Shown one piece after another: positions 1-9,818 of a stretch of DNA of 64,000 nucleotides. Every line of letters starts with the position of its first letter. Within the stretch, counting starts at the first letter, position 1. The notes under the pieces were generated by a model. The model made no database searches, was not told where the DNA came from, and saw only the letters and a program-made list of their open reading frames with translations. Location: positions 186,001 through 250,000 of the forward strand of contig NZ_VOSC01000005.1 of the NCBI RefSeq assembly GCF_007997385.1. The letters are read 5' to 3'. Source of the DNA: Seonamhaeicola algicola (GTDB lineage: Bacteria; Bacteroidota; Bacteroidia; Flavobacteriales; Flavobacteriaceae). A program made the position numbers and the translations under genes.

Positions 1-2460
1 TTTATACGAGGGCGTGTTGAGAGTGATGAAACCAAGTTTAAACTAACGTTTAAATCGCCTCAAATTAAAGTGTATAATTACTTTGCAGATAACATTGAGG
101 TGCAGGTAGATAACAGTAATCCACTTTTTAATACCTATGTAGAAATAGATAGTTTAAATACCAAATTTTACAACGTATCAAAATTTAATTTAATTAATGT
201 TACTGTAAATGATACGCTATTTATGCGGTCTGAATTCAAAGGAGGTAAACGAAATGATGATGATTTTAACCTAAGTTTTTATCACACAATTAATGAAAAT
301 AAAGAATCGGTTATAGGTTTTAAAAAATCAGATTTTACAGTAAAAAATCGCAAATGGTTTATTAATGAAGCTGGTGATAGGTTTAACAAAATATCGTTTG
401 ATAAATCGTTATCAAAATTCAATGTAGATAATTTTAAAATAAATCATAAAAACGAGGAAATTAAACTTTCAGGCTTTTTAAAAGATTCTACTCAAAAAGA
501 CATAAAACTCAACTTTAAAAATGTAAATCTTGCTAAAATAACACCAGATATTGATAGTTTATCTTTAGCAGGAAACGTAAATGGTAAATTAGATATTCTT
601 CAAAAAAACGGCAGCTATTTACCCAATTCAACCATAGTAATTAATGATTTTGCAGTAAACAACTTTCCCTTAGGCGATTTTAATGCCCAAATAACAGGAA
701 ATGACAATTTAACACATTATTTAGTTGATGCTTCAATAAAAAATAACATATCAAAATCCTTTACAGCAAAAGGAGATATTGTAGTAAATAGGCGGCAATC
801 TAACCTTAATGTAGATTTAATGTTTGATGATTTCAAACTAGCACCCTTAAACCCGCTGCTTTATGATGTTTTATCAAATATTAGGGGTGAAGTTTCGGGT
901 AAAGTAAAACTTATTGGAGACACTAAAAAACCCAATATTAACGGCTCATTAACCCTAGCCGACGCAGGTTTTACAATACCCTATTTAAATGTTGATTATG
1001 CCTTTAAAAATAAAGAACAAGTAACATTAAAAGCGCAAAGTTTTATTTTTAATAATATTGAATTAATTGATACAAAATTTAACTCTGGCGGTACATTAAA
1101 CGGTACATTAAACCATGTTAATTTATCAAAATGGGATTTAGATTTAGATATTAATACAAAACGATTGCTAGTTTTAGATACCCAAGAAACCGATGATGCG
1201 CTGTATTATGGACGTGGTTTTATAGGTGGTGAAGCTAAAATTTTTGGTCCTACAGATCAATTAACTATTAGTGTGGTAGCGCAAACAAAACCCGGAACTG
1301 TATTTAAAATTCCTTTAAATGACACTGAATCGTTTGGTGATAATACCTTTATAAGGCTGGTTTCAAAAGAAGAAAAAGAAGCCAAAAACAAAAACAAAGC
1401 CTACGTTTTTGATGATATAAAAGGATTAGAATTAGATTTTGATGTTGATATTACAGAAGATGCAGACCTAGAGATTATAATAGACAAAAGTACTGGGCAT
1501 TCATTAAAAGGTAATGGCCGCGGAGGTATTTTAGTTGAAATAAATACAAACGGAAAGTTTGATATGTGGGGAGATTTTTCGGTATTTAAAGGTGTTTACA
1601 ATTTTGCTTACGGTGGTTTGGTGCAAAAACAATTTATTGTGCAACCCGGTGGATCAATAAACTGGGAAGGAGATCCGTTAAAAGCTAGAATTGATATGCT
1701 AGCCATTTACAAAACACAAGCAAACCCATCGCCTTTACTTGATAATCCTATAAACAGAAGCATTCCCGTTGAATTAAATATTGCACTAACAGGAGAACTT
1801 GAACAACCAGACCCCGAGTTTAGTTTTGAATTTCCTAATGTAAATTCTGCAGTAAAATCTGAGCTTCAATATAGATTAGATTCTCCTGAAGATATGCAAA
1901 ACCAAGCCCTGTATTTAATTTCTACAGGTTCGTTTTCAAGAGGTTTAAATGAGTTGAATTTTTCTGGAACTATAGCTGAAAGACTCAACGGCATTATAAA
2001 CGGTATTTTTTCAAACGGTGATGGTAAACTTAACTTAGGTTTAAATTATGAAGCTGGCCAAAACAGACCCGATTATCAAACCAATGATAGAGTGGGTTTA
2101 ACACTACAAACCCAAATAAGTGATAGAGTACTTATTAACGGTAAAGTTGGTGTGCCTATTGGCGGTAGTGACGCTACAAACACTGTAGTAGCCGGCGATG
2201 TGCAAATAGAATTTCTGTTAAATGAAGAAGGCACACTAGTAGCAAAAGTATTTAATAGAGAAAATAGTATCCAAAATTTTGGAGAACAAATTGGTTACAC
2301 ACAAGGTGTTGGTTTATCGTATAATGTAGATTTTGATACATTTAAAGAATTACTTCAAAATTTATTTAAAAGTAAAAAAGAAGCACAACCCAACGAAGAA
2401 ATTATTGAAGAAAACACCTCGCCAGATTTTATAACACATAAACAAACTTCGCAAAATTAA
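1..2460 (+). CDS. TamB-like translocation/assembly module protein, C-terminal part (5' end outside window)
   Basis: The frame is open from the first base, so about 819 C-terminal residues are present and the start lies upstream. The sequence is a long run of short beta strands ending in the conserved TamB/DUF490 C-terminal region: a GDFSVFKGVYNF stretch, then a PGGSINWEGDP motif near residues 555-565 of the visible part, then a final amphipathic beta-rich segment. TamB proteins are anchored in the inner membrane, span the periplasm and help build outer-membrane proteins or move lipid. The role here is inferred from the family. It is followed by about 150 bp before pfkA. TamB C-terminal domain membership looks secure; the full architecture cannot be seen. 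Confidence 0.85.
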   Translation, partial: FIRGRVESDETKFKLTFKSPQIKVYNYFADNIEVQVDNSNPLFNTYVEIDSLNTKFYNVSKFNLINVTVNDTLFMRSEFKGGKRNDDDFNLSFYHTINENKESVIGFKKSDFTVKNRKWFINEAGDRFNKISFDKSLSKFNVDNFKINHKNEEIKLSGFLKDSTQKDIKLNFKNVNLAKITPDIDSLSLAGNVNGKLDILQKNGSYLPNSTIVINDFAVNNFPLGDFNAQITGNDNLTHYLVDASIKNNISKSFTAKGDIVVNRRQSNLNVDLMFDDFKLAPLNPLLYDVLSNIRGEVSGKVKLIGDTKKPNINGSLTLADAGFTIPYLNVDYAFKNKEQVTLKAQSFIFNNIELIDTKFNSGGTLNGTLNHVNLSKWDLDLDINTKRLLVLDTQETDDALYYGRGFIGGEAKIFGPTDQLTISVVAQTKPGTVFKIPLNDTESFGDNTFIRLVSKEEKEAKNKNKAYVFDDIKGLELDFDVDITEDADLEIIIDKSTGHSLKGNGRGGILVEINTNGKFDMWGDFSVFKGVYNFAYGGLVQKQFIVQPGGSINWEGDPLKARIDMLAIYKTQANPSPLLDNPINRSIPVELNIALTGELEQPDPEFSFEFPNVNSAVKSELQYRLDSPEDMQNQALYLISTGSFSRGLNELNFSGTIAERLNGIINGIFSNGDGKLNLGLNYEAGQNRPDYQTNDRVGLTLQTQISDRVLINGKVGVPIGGSDATNTVVAGDVQIEFLLNEEGTLVAKVFNRENSIQNFGEQIGYTQGVGLSYNVDFDTFKELLQNLFKSKKEAQPNEEIIEENTSPDFITHKQTSQN

Positions 2461-2607
2461 AGCGTCTTCTTTTTAGTTGTTTTTTAGGCAATTATAAAAC
2501 TATTATTAACTAAAACGTTGTAGTGTTAACTATGCATTAAAAAGCGCTAAAAGCTATGTTTTTTTGGTTTTTGTTTATAATTTTACAAGCAAATACAAAT
2601 AAAGTAT

Positions 2608-3594
2608 ATGCCAAATAGAATTAAAAAAATAGCAGTTTTAACTTCTGGAGGAGATTCACCTGGAATGAATGCAGCTATACGTTCTGTGGTTAGAACATGT
2701 GCCTACCATGATGTAGAATGTATTGGTATCTACCAAGGATACCAAGGTATGATTGATGACGAGTTCACTGCCTTAGATGCGCGTAGTGTTAAAGGTATAA
2801 TTAACAAAGGAGGTACGTTTTTAAAATCTGCACGCTCACAAGAGTTCCGTACTAAAGAAGGAAGAGAAAAAGCACATAAAAACCTGTTAAAACATAACAT
2901 TGATGCCTTAGTAGTTATTGGTGGTGATGGTTCTTTTACAGGAGGTTTAGTGTTTAACCAAGAGTTTGGATTTCCAGTAATAGGAATACCAGGAACAATT
3001 GATAATGATATTTACGGTACAACACATACCTTAGGTTTTGATACCGCTTTAAATACCGTTGTTGATGCCATTGATAAAATTAGAGACACAGCAAGTTCGC
3101 ATAACAGATTATTTTTTATTGAAGTTATGGGGCGTGATGTAGGCCATATAGCACTAAATGCTGGTATTGCTGGTGGTGCCGAAGAAATTTTAATTCCTGA
3201 AGAAGATTTAGGATTAGACAGACTTGTAGATTCACTTAACAAAAGCAGAAAATCTGGTAAAACATCAAGTATTGTTGTAGTTGCCGAAGGTGATAAAATT
3301 GGAAAAAACATATTTGAATTAAAAGAATATGTAGACCAAAATATGGAAGGATATGATGTACGCGTATCTGTTTTAGGGCATATGCAACGTGGCGGAGCAC
3401 CATCATGTTTTGATAGAGTTTTAGCAAGCCGTATGGGCGTAAAAGCAGTAGAGTCTTTACTTGAAGGTAAAACTAATTACATGGTTGGTTTGTTAGATAG
3501 TAAAATGGAACTTACACCTTTAGAAAAAGCCATTAAAGGAAAAACAAAAATAAATTTAGAATTATTACGAGTGTCAGATATAATGACTACTTAA
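2608..3594 (+). CDS. pfkA: ATP-dependent 6-phosphofructokinase
   Basis: This 328-residue enzyme phosphorylates fructose 6-phosphate to fructose 1,6-bisphosphate, the committed step of glycolysis. The length is close to the bacterial norm of about 320. Visible motifs are TSGGDSPGMNAAIR at residues 12-25 (nucleotide loop), GGDGS at 105-109, and PGTIDND at 128-134 with the catalytic Asp. The Gly in GGDGS, rather than Asp, favours ATP over pyrophosphate as donor. A GHMQRGG segment near residue 258 belongs to the effector/substrate region. Only 22 bases separate it from gapA, so the two very likely form a glycolytic operon, an arrangement common in Flavobacteriaceae. Confidence 0.97.
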   Translation: MPNRIKKIAVLTSGGDSPGMNAAIRSVVRTCAYHDVECIGIYQGYQGMIDDEFTALDARSVKGIINKGGTFLKSARSQEFRTKEGREKAHKNLLKHNIDALVVIGGDGSFTGGLVFNQEFGFPVIGIPGTIDNDIYGTTHTLGFDTALNTVVDAIDKIRDTASSHNRLFFIEVMGRDVGHIALNAGIAGGAEEILIPEEDLGLDRLVDSLNKSRKSGKTSSIVVVAEGDKIGKNIFELKEYVDQNMEGYDVRVSVLGHMQRGGAPSCFDRVLASRMGVKAVESLLEGKTNYMVGLLDSKMELTPLEKAIKGKTKINLELLRVSDIMTT

Positions 3595-3610
3595 AACACT
3601 TATTAAATAA

Positions 3611-4618
<1,008 letters not shown>

Positions 4619-4634
4619 TTTTCAATAATAATTT

Positions 4635-4681
4635 AAAAACTCCACAGAAGGTGTAAAAACCCATTAACTGTGGAGTTTTTT
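4635..4681 (+). terminator. Rho-independent terminator after gapA
   Basis: A 13-bp perfect stem (AAAAACTCCACAG pairing with CTGTGGAGTTTTT) with a 20-base loop ends in a T run. It lies directly after the gapA stop and before the next plus-strand gene. The A run on the 5' side could let it work weakly in the other direction too. Confidence 0.9.
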
Positions 4682-4695
4682 GTATATTTAAGTCT

Positions 4696-5556
4696 ATGAT
4701 TTTAATTGTTGATAGTGGTTCTACAAAATCAGATTGGTTGGCTGTAGACAAGCATGGAAATAAACTTTTAGAAAAAATTAGAACCCAAGGGCTCAATCCA
4801 GCTATTTTAAGTGAAAAAAAGCTGTACAAAACAATTAATAAAAGTGAAGAGCTTTCTAGTAATAACGAAAAAGTAACACACATATTTTTTTATGGCGCTG
4901 GTTGTGGTACTGAAAAACCAAGGTTAGCGCTTAAAGGTGTTTTAGAGGATTTTTTTCCTAATGCCGAAGTATCTGTAAACGAAGATACCTTAGCAGCAGT
5001 GTATGCAACCATAAATAACCCAACTGAGGCCGCCGTAGTTTGTATAATGGGCACAGGCTCAAATTGTAGTTATTATGATGGTAAGGCGCTACACCAACGT
5101 GTAAACTCTTTAGGTTATACATTAATGGATGATGCCTCAGGTAACTACTACGGTAAACAATTAATAAGAGATTATTACTTTAATCATATGCCTGAAAATG
5201 TAAAAGTTGCATTTGGTGCTAAATATAATTTAGAGTCTGATTTTATAAAATATAACCTTTATAAACAACCCAACCCAAATGCTTATTTGGCAAGTTTTGC
5301 AGAGTTTATGTTTTTACATAAAGACTCAGAGTACACAGTAAACTTAATAAAAAACGGTATACGTGTATTTGCAAAAAACATGATTATGCAGTTTAAAGAA
5401 GAACTAAAAACTGTTCCTGTACATTTTGCAGGTTCAATAGCCTATTTTTCTCAAAACGAAATTAAAGAAGTTGCAGCTGAAATGGGTTTTAACGTTGGTA
5501 ACTTTGTAAGAAGACCAATTGATGCTTTAGTACCATTTCACACTGAAAATTTATAG
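4696..5556 (+). CDS. BadF/BadG/BcrA/BcrD-family ATPase, N-acetylglucosamine kinase-like
   Basis: A 286-residue member of the ASKHA sugar-kinase superfamily. The N-terminal phosphate-1 motif DSGSTKSDW (residues 6-14) and the GTGSNCSYYDG adenosine/phosphate-2 segment (about residues 119-129) are intact. Relatives include N-acetylglucosamine kinases, which recover amino sugars from cell-wall turnover, and activators of benzoyl-CoA-type dehydratases; the latter carry Cys ligands for a bridging Fe-S cluster that I do not see here. GlcNAc or a related amino sugar is therefore the more likely substrate, but this is inference. It sits between two terminators, so it is probably transcribed alone. Confidence 0.8.
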   Translation: MILIVDSGSTKSDWLAVDKHGNKLLEKIRTQGLNPAILSEKKLYKTINKSEELSSNNEKVTHIFFYGAGCGTEKPRLALKGVLEDFFPNAEVSVNEDTLAAVYATINNPTEAAVVCIMGTGSNCSYYDGKALHQRVNSLGYTLMDDASGNYYGKQLIRDYYFNHMPENVKVAFGAKYNLESDFIKYNLYKQPNPNAYLASFAEFMFLHKDSEYTVNLIKNGIRVFAKNMIMQFKEELKTVPVHFAGSIAYFSQNEIKEVAAEMGFNVGNFVRRPIDALVPFHTENL

Positions 5557-5577
5557 TAAAAATATACAATAAAATAT

Positions 5578-5617
5578 AAAGCCTTTAAGCAGTAACATTA
5601 TTGTTTAAAGGCTTTTT
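5578..5617 (+). terminator. Rho-independent terminator after the GlcNAc-kinase-like gene
   Basis: The stem AAAGCCTTTAA pairs with TTAAAGGCTTT across a short loop and is followed by further T residues. It lies 22 bases after the upstream stop codon and 19 bases before the ABC ATPase start. Confidence 0.85.
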
Positions 5618-5635
5618 AGTAACCAATAATTACGT

Positions 5636-6859
5636 ATGTTAAAAACGCATGTAGCCATTTACATTACTAGTAACAATAATAAACAATTACTTTTAAATAA
5701 TATACTTTCAGGTGAACTCTTACCCAACTTGAAACCTTTAAAAGGTGCAGTTTTTTCAGAATATGTAATTAATAAACATATTGATTTAGAAAGACGTTAT
5801 GGGCATGTATTTATAACTGCGGCTAATAAAAATAGTTTAGCTCACGCATCTGAAGGTGAGCGTAAAAAAGCATTATTGCAGCATATAATTTCAAACAAGC
5901 CAGAATATATAATTGCCGATAATATTTATGGAAATTTAGATGTTGAAACTCAAAAAAATATCAAATTACTTTTTCATAAATTAAATAAATCAACAATAAT
6001 TATTCAAATTACAAACCGGCTACAAGATGTTTTAAGTTTTATAGACACTGTTTTTCAATTTTCAGAAAATACATTAAAACCCTTAATACACACTGAAGAT
6101 GAAAAAAATACTAAAAACTACTTTATAAATACCTTGCCAAAACCACACAAACCAATAGTATTACAAACTAAAACACTTGTAAAGTTTGAAAATGTATCAG
6201 TAGCATATTTTGATAGGATGATTATTAAAAATATAAATTGGGAAATTAATCAAGGTGAATTTTGGCATTTAAAAGGCGCTAATGGTTCAGGAAAAAGTAC
6301 CATTTTATCATTAATTTCAGGTGATAACCCTAAAGCTTACAATCAAAATATTTATCTCTTCGGAAACAAAAAGGGTAGTGGTGAAAGTGTTTGGGATATA
6401 AAAAAACAAATTGGTTTTTTTGGTTTTGATATGCTTAGAGGTTTTAAAAAACACGAAAGCATTGAAAATATGATTTTGTCTGGGTTTTATGATTCTGTAG
6501 GCCTATATAAACATCCAAACGAATCTGAAATTGCAATAGCACAACAATGGTTAGCGCTTTTAGGAATGAAAAGTATAAAAAGCAAAAGTTTTCAAACATT
6601 ATCATCGGGTCATAAACGTTTGGTTTTAATAGCCAGAGCTATGGTAAAGCATCCACCATTGTTAATTTTAGATGAACCAACTAATGGTTTAGATGATACT
6701 GATGCACTTATGTTTACAAGCTTAATAAATAAAATAGCTACAGAAACAAACACAGCAATACTGTATGTGTCGCATAGAGAAGAAGCAGGCTTAAAACCAG
6801 ATTTTATTTACCAACTATCTCCAAGCAAAACTGGCTCTACAGGAAAACAAATTATTTAG
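5636..6859 (+). CDS. ModF/PhrA-like double-domain ABC ATPase with degenerate first half
   Basis: A 407-residue cytoplasmic protein with two ABC ATPase modules and no membrane segment. The second half is complete: Walker [10 protein letters not shown] near residue 218, signature LSSGHKRL and Walker [14 protein letters not shown]. The first half keeps a signature-like [10 protein letters not shown] segment near residue 79 and an ADN replacement for Walker B, but it has no recognisable P-loop, so only one canonical ATP site can form. The best family match is ModF, an ABC protein named for its place near molybdate transport genes whose function is poorly defined. No transporter permease is nearby. 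Its last 8 bases overlap the 3' end of guaC on the other strand. Confidence 0.75.
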   Translation: MLKTHVAIYITSNNNKQLLLNNILSGELLPNLKPLKGAVFSEYVINKHIDLERRYGHVFITAANKNSLAHASEGERKKALLQHIISNKPEYIIADNIYGNLDVETQKNIKLLFHKLNKSTIIIQITNRLQDVLSFIDTVFQFSENTLKPLIHTEDEKNTKNYFINTLPKPHKPIVLQTKTLVKFENVSVAYFDRMIIKNINWEINQGEFWHLKGANGSGKSTILSLISGDNPKAYNQNIYLFGNKKGSGESVWDIKKQIGFFGFDMLRGFKKHESIENMILSGFYDSVGLYKHPNESEIAIAQQWLALLGMKSIKSKSFQTLSSGHKRLVLIARAMVKHPPLLILDEPTNGLDDTDALMFTSLINKIATETNTAILYVSHREEAGLKPDFIYQLSPSKTGSTGKQII

Positions 6860-7892
6860 AGTATACTGTATTTTCTTGTTCAGCAACTCTTATAAATGTG
6901 GTACGCTTAGTAAGTTCTTTTAAACGTTGTGCACCAACGTAGGTGCAAGTACTTCTTAAACCACCTAAAATGTCTTGCAATGTAGATTCTACAGCACCAC
7001 GATAGGGCACTTCAACAGTTTTACCTTCACTAGCTCTGTATTCAGCAACACCGCCAACGTGTTTTTCCATGGCTGTAGCAGAACTCATGCCGTAAAATTG
7101 CCTGTAGGTTTTGCCATCTTTTTCAATGGTTTGTCCGCCACTTTCATTATGGCCGGCAAGCATGCCTCCAAGCATTACAAAATCAGCACCAGCACCAAAT
7201 GCTTTGGCAATATCACCAGGTATGGCGCAACCACCATCGCTAATTATTTGTCCGCCTAAACCATGTGCAGCATCAGCACATTCTATAATAGCAGAAAGTT
7301 GTGGGTATCCAACGCCAGTTTTAACTCTTGTAGTACAAACAGACCCTGGGCCAATGCCAACTTTTACAATATCGGCGCCAGATAACAGTAATTCTTCAAC
7401 CATTTCGCCAGTAACTACATTACCAGCAATTATTACTTTATCAGGATATTTTTCACGGGTTTGTTTTACAAAATCTGCAAAATATTCTGAGTAGCCATTG
7501 GCAACATCAATACATATAAATTTAAACTGCGGGTTATACTTAATTATTTCTGCTAGTTTAATAGAATCTTGCTGACTAATGCCTGTACTAATAGCCACGT
7601 AATTGGTGTAACTTTGTGGTAAATTAGCTGAAAACGCATTCCAATCGGCAACAGTGTAGTGTTTATGTATTGCGGTAAATAATTGTTTGTTAGCTAAGGC
7701 GTTAGCCATTTCAAAAGTGCCAACAGTATCCATGTTTGCAGCCATTATGGGTATGCCAGACCAAACTAAAGGGCTGTGTAAAAATTTAAATGTTCTTTCT
7801 AAGTTTACTTCCGATCTGCTTTTTAAAGTAGATCGTTTAGGGCGAATCATAACATCTTTAAACCCTAATTTAATCTCATATTCTATACGCAT
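6852..7892 (-). CDS. guaC: GMP reductase
   Basis: This 346-residue enzyme converts GMP to IMP with NADPH and ammonia release, returning guanine nucleotides to the common purine pool. It belongs to the IMPDH/GMPR TIM-barrel family. The catalytic Cys186 sits in [11 protein letters not shown], with [12 protein letters not shown] and the [13 protein letters not shown] flap downstream. There are no CBS domains, and the length matches GMPR rather than IMPDH (about 490). It is transcribed toward the ABC ATPase gene and overlaps it tail to tail. The 130 bp to the divergent sensor kinase must hold its promoter. Confidence 0.94.
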   Translation of the reverse strand: MRIEYEIKLGFKDVMIRPKRSTLKSRSEVNLERTFKFLHSPLVWSGIPIMAANMDTVGTFEMANALANKQLFTAIHKHYTVADWNAFSANLPQSYTNYVAISTGISQQDSIKLAEIIKYNPQFKFICIDVANGYSEYFADFVKQTREKYPDKVIIAGNVVTGEMVEELLLSGADIVKVGIGPGSVCTTRVKTGVGYPQLSAIIECADAAHGLGGQIISDGGCAIPGDIAKAFGAGADFVMLGGMLAGHNESGGQTIEKDGKTYRQFYGMSSATAMEKHVGGVAEYRASEGKTVEVPYRGAVESTLQDILGGLRSTCTYVGAQRLKELTKRTTFIRVAEQENTVYSK

Positions 7893-7974
7893 TATTACTT
7901 AAATTTTCTCTAAATAAAAGTACAATAATTTATATTATTATGGCATCTTTACAAAGCCTAATAGCGCTATTATT

Positions 7975-8005
7975 TTGATATTTGTTATATTTATAAATAT
8001 GTTTG
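7975..8005 (+). promoter_or_regulatory. Bacteroidetes-type promoter for the hybrid kinase gene
   Basis: TTG at 7975-7977 and TATGTTTG at 7998-8005 are separated by 20 bases. This matches the -33 TTG / -7 TAnnTTTG consensus of Bacteroidetes primary-sigma promoters. The -7 box ends 17 bases before the ATG at 8023. Confidence 0.65.
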
Positions 8006-8022
8006 CCTAACTCTTACATTAA

Positions 8023-9426
8023 ATGAATATTCTCCTAAAATTTATGAGATCTAATACCAAAAAGGTATTGTCTTTTTTAATTTTTGCTTCTATAGTTTTA
8101 ATCCTTTTTTTAGGATATACTTTTCTTGAAGGTTTTTTAGATGCTAAAATTATTGTAATTACGCTTTTTGTATTAGCAATTATTCAGGTATTTACGCTTC
8201 AGTATTTTTTTAAAAATCAATTAAAAAACGATTTTAATAGAAGTAATTTATTAACTCGAATTAAAGAATTAAAAAGTGCACTTGATGAAAGTGAAAAATT
8301 AGCCGACCACAAATCTATTTACTTAGAAAACATGAGTTACGAGGTTAGAACACCGTTAAGTACCGTTATGGGAATGCTTAATATGCTCATGCAAACAGAA
8401 TTAAATACAGACCAACAAGCACAGGCTGAAATAGCACTTTACTCATCAAAATACTTGTTGCAATTGGTAGACATGGTTACTAATAACGCTAGTGTTGATA
8501 CTGGTAGCTTGCAATTAAATGAATCGGCTATAGATTTAAAATTAGATCTTACACGTTTATTTAAGGTTTTTGAATACCAAGCATGGGAAAAAGGCTTGGA
8601 GTTTGAGTATAAATTTTTATCAAAAGAAACCGATAAGTTTTTGGTAATGGGAGATTCCGCGCGCATTCAACAAGTTTTAATAAACTTAATTAACAATGCC
8701 ATAAAATTTACTAATTCTGGAAAAATATCGGTAATTGTAGACCAATCAGTAGGTATTGATAATGAGCAAATAATAACATTTTACATAAAAGATACCGGTG
8801 TTGGTATGCACCCGCATGAGGTTAGGCGTATTTTTAAGAATGCCGAAAATTCTAAACAAAGCACATCGGCGGCAGATTACAGAGGTGGCGGTATTGGTTT
8901 GTCAATTTCGCACCAATTAGTGCATGTTATGGGCGGTGAGCTTAAATTAGAAACCAAAGAGAATGAAGGTTCTACATTTTACTTCAGTTTGCAGCTTAAA
9001 AAAACATTGAATATTAAAAATGAAGCTGATAATTTTAAACCAATATTAAACAATAAATTTAATGTTTTAGTTGCTGAAGATAACCGAATGAACCAAAAGG
9101 TTATTAAGTTTTTATTAGAACGTTTAGGAGCCGATTGTACCTTTGTAAAAAACGGTTTAGAAGCATTGGAACTTTATAAAATTTTAGATTTTGATATGGT
9201 GTTTATGGATATTTATATGCCTGACATGGATGGTTATGAAGCTACACAATTAATACAAAAAACTGAAAAATATACTAAAACTAAAACACCTGTAATAGGC
9301 GTATCAGCTAGTGCTTTTGAAGCAGATATTAACAAGGCTAAATTGGCAGGTATGGATGCCTTTTTAGCTAAACCAATTGAACTTGATAAGTTAAAAGCGT
9401 TGCTTATACAATATGCAAAAAAGTAA
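8023..9426 (+). CDS. Hybrid sensor kinase/response regulator with His-to-Tyr change at the phospho-acceptor
   Basis: A 467-residue protein with two N-terminal membrane helices (about residues 14-35 and 42-63) and almost no periplasmic loop. It then has a coiled coil, a HisKA-type dimerisation helix, an HATPase and a C-terminal receiver. The HATPase is well kept: N box NLINNAIKF, DTGVGM and GGGIGLSIS. The receiver is complete, with acidic Glu352/Asp353, phospho-acceptor Asp396 in FMDIYMPDMDG and Lys450. The H-box, however, reads ENMSYEVRTPL, with Tyr106 (codon TAC at 8338-8340) where active kinases have His. It may act as a pseudokinase, a scaffold or a receiver fed by other kinases. It has no neighbouring partner kinase. 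Confidence 0.9.
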   Translation: MNILLKFMRSNTKKVLSFLIFASIVLILFLGYTFLEGFLDAKIIVITLFVLAIIQVFTLQYFFKNQLKNDFNRSNLLTRIKELKSALDESEKLADHKSIYLENMSYEVRTPLSTVMGMLNMLMQTELNTDQQAQAEIALYSSKYLLQLVDMVTNNASVDTGSLQLNESAIDLKLDLTRLFKVFEYQAWEKGLEFEYKFLSKETDKFLVMGDSARIQQVLINLINNAIKFTNSGKISVIVDQSVGIDNEQIITFYIKDTGVGMHPHEVRRIFKNAENSKQSTSAADYRGGGIGLSISHQLVHVMGGELKLETKENEGSTFYFSLQLKKTLNIKNEADNFKPILNNKFNVLVAEDNRMNQKVIKFLLERLGADCTFVKNGLEALELYKILDFDMVFMDIYMPDMDGYEATQLIQKTEKYTKTKTPVIGVSASAFEADINKAKLAGMDAFLAKPIELDKLKALLIQYAKK

Positions 9427-9431
9427 ATAGG

Positions 9432-9812
9432 CTATTTAACAGCTATCATACTAATTTCTACATTAACATTTTTTGGTAGTTTAGCAACTTGCACAGTTTC
9501 TCTTGCAGGCGCTGTAGCTTCATTAAAATAGCTTCCGTAAACCTCATTTATAGTATTAAAATCATCCATATTACTTATAAAAATTGATGATTTTACAACG
9601 TTTTCAAAAGTCATGTTAGCCGCTTTTAATACGGCTTCAAGGTTTTGCATTACTTGTGTTGTTTCTGCTTTTATATTGCTTAAAACAAGTGTGTTTGTTT
9701 GTGTGTTAATGGCTATTTGCCCAGAAATATAAAGCGTGTTGCCACTTAAAATAGCTTGATTGTAAGGCCCAAGTGGAGCAGGAGCGTTTGGTGTAGTTAT
9801 AATTGTTTTCAT
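9432..9812 (-). CDS. ridA: RidA-family reactive intermediate (enamine/imine) deaminase
   Basis: A 126-residue YjgF/YER057c/UK114 protein. RidA hydrolyses enamine and imine intermediates released by PLP enzymes, protecting other enzymes from damage. The PLGPYNQAI segment near the N terminus and the C-terminal EATAPARETVQVAKLP stretch, whose Arg contacts the carboxylate, are typical. The length is standard. It begins 6 bases after the LptD-like gene ends, so the two are co-transcribed on the minus strand. Confidence 0.93.
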   Translation of the reverse strand: MKTIITTPNAPAPLGPYNQAILSGNTLYISGQIAINTQTNTLVLSNIKAETTQVMQNLEAVLKAANMTFENVVKSSIFISNMDDFNTINEVYGSYFNEATAPARETVQVAKLPKNVNVEISMIAVK

Positions 9813-9818
9813 GAGGTT

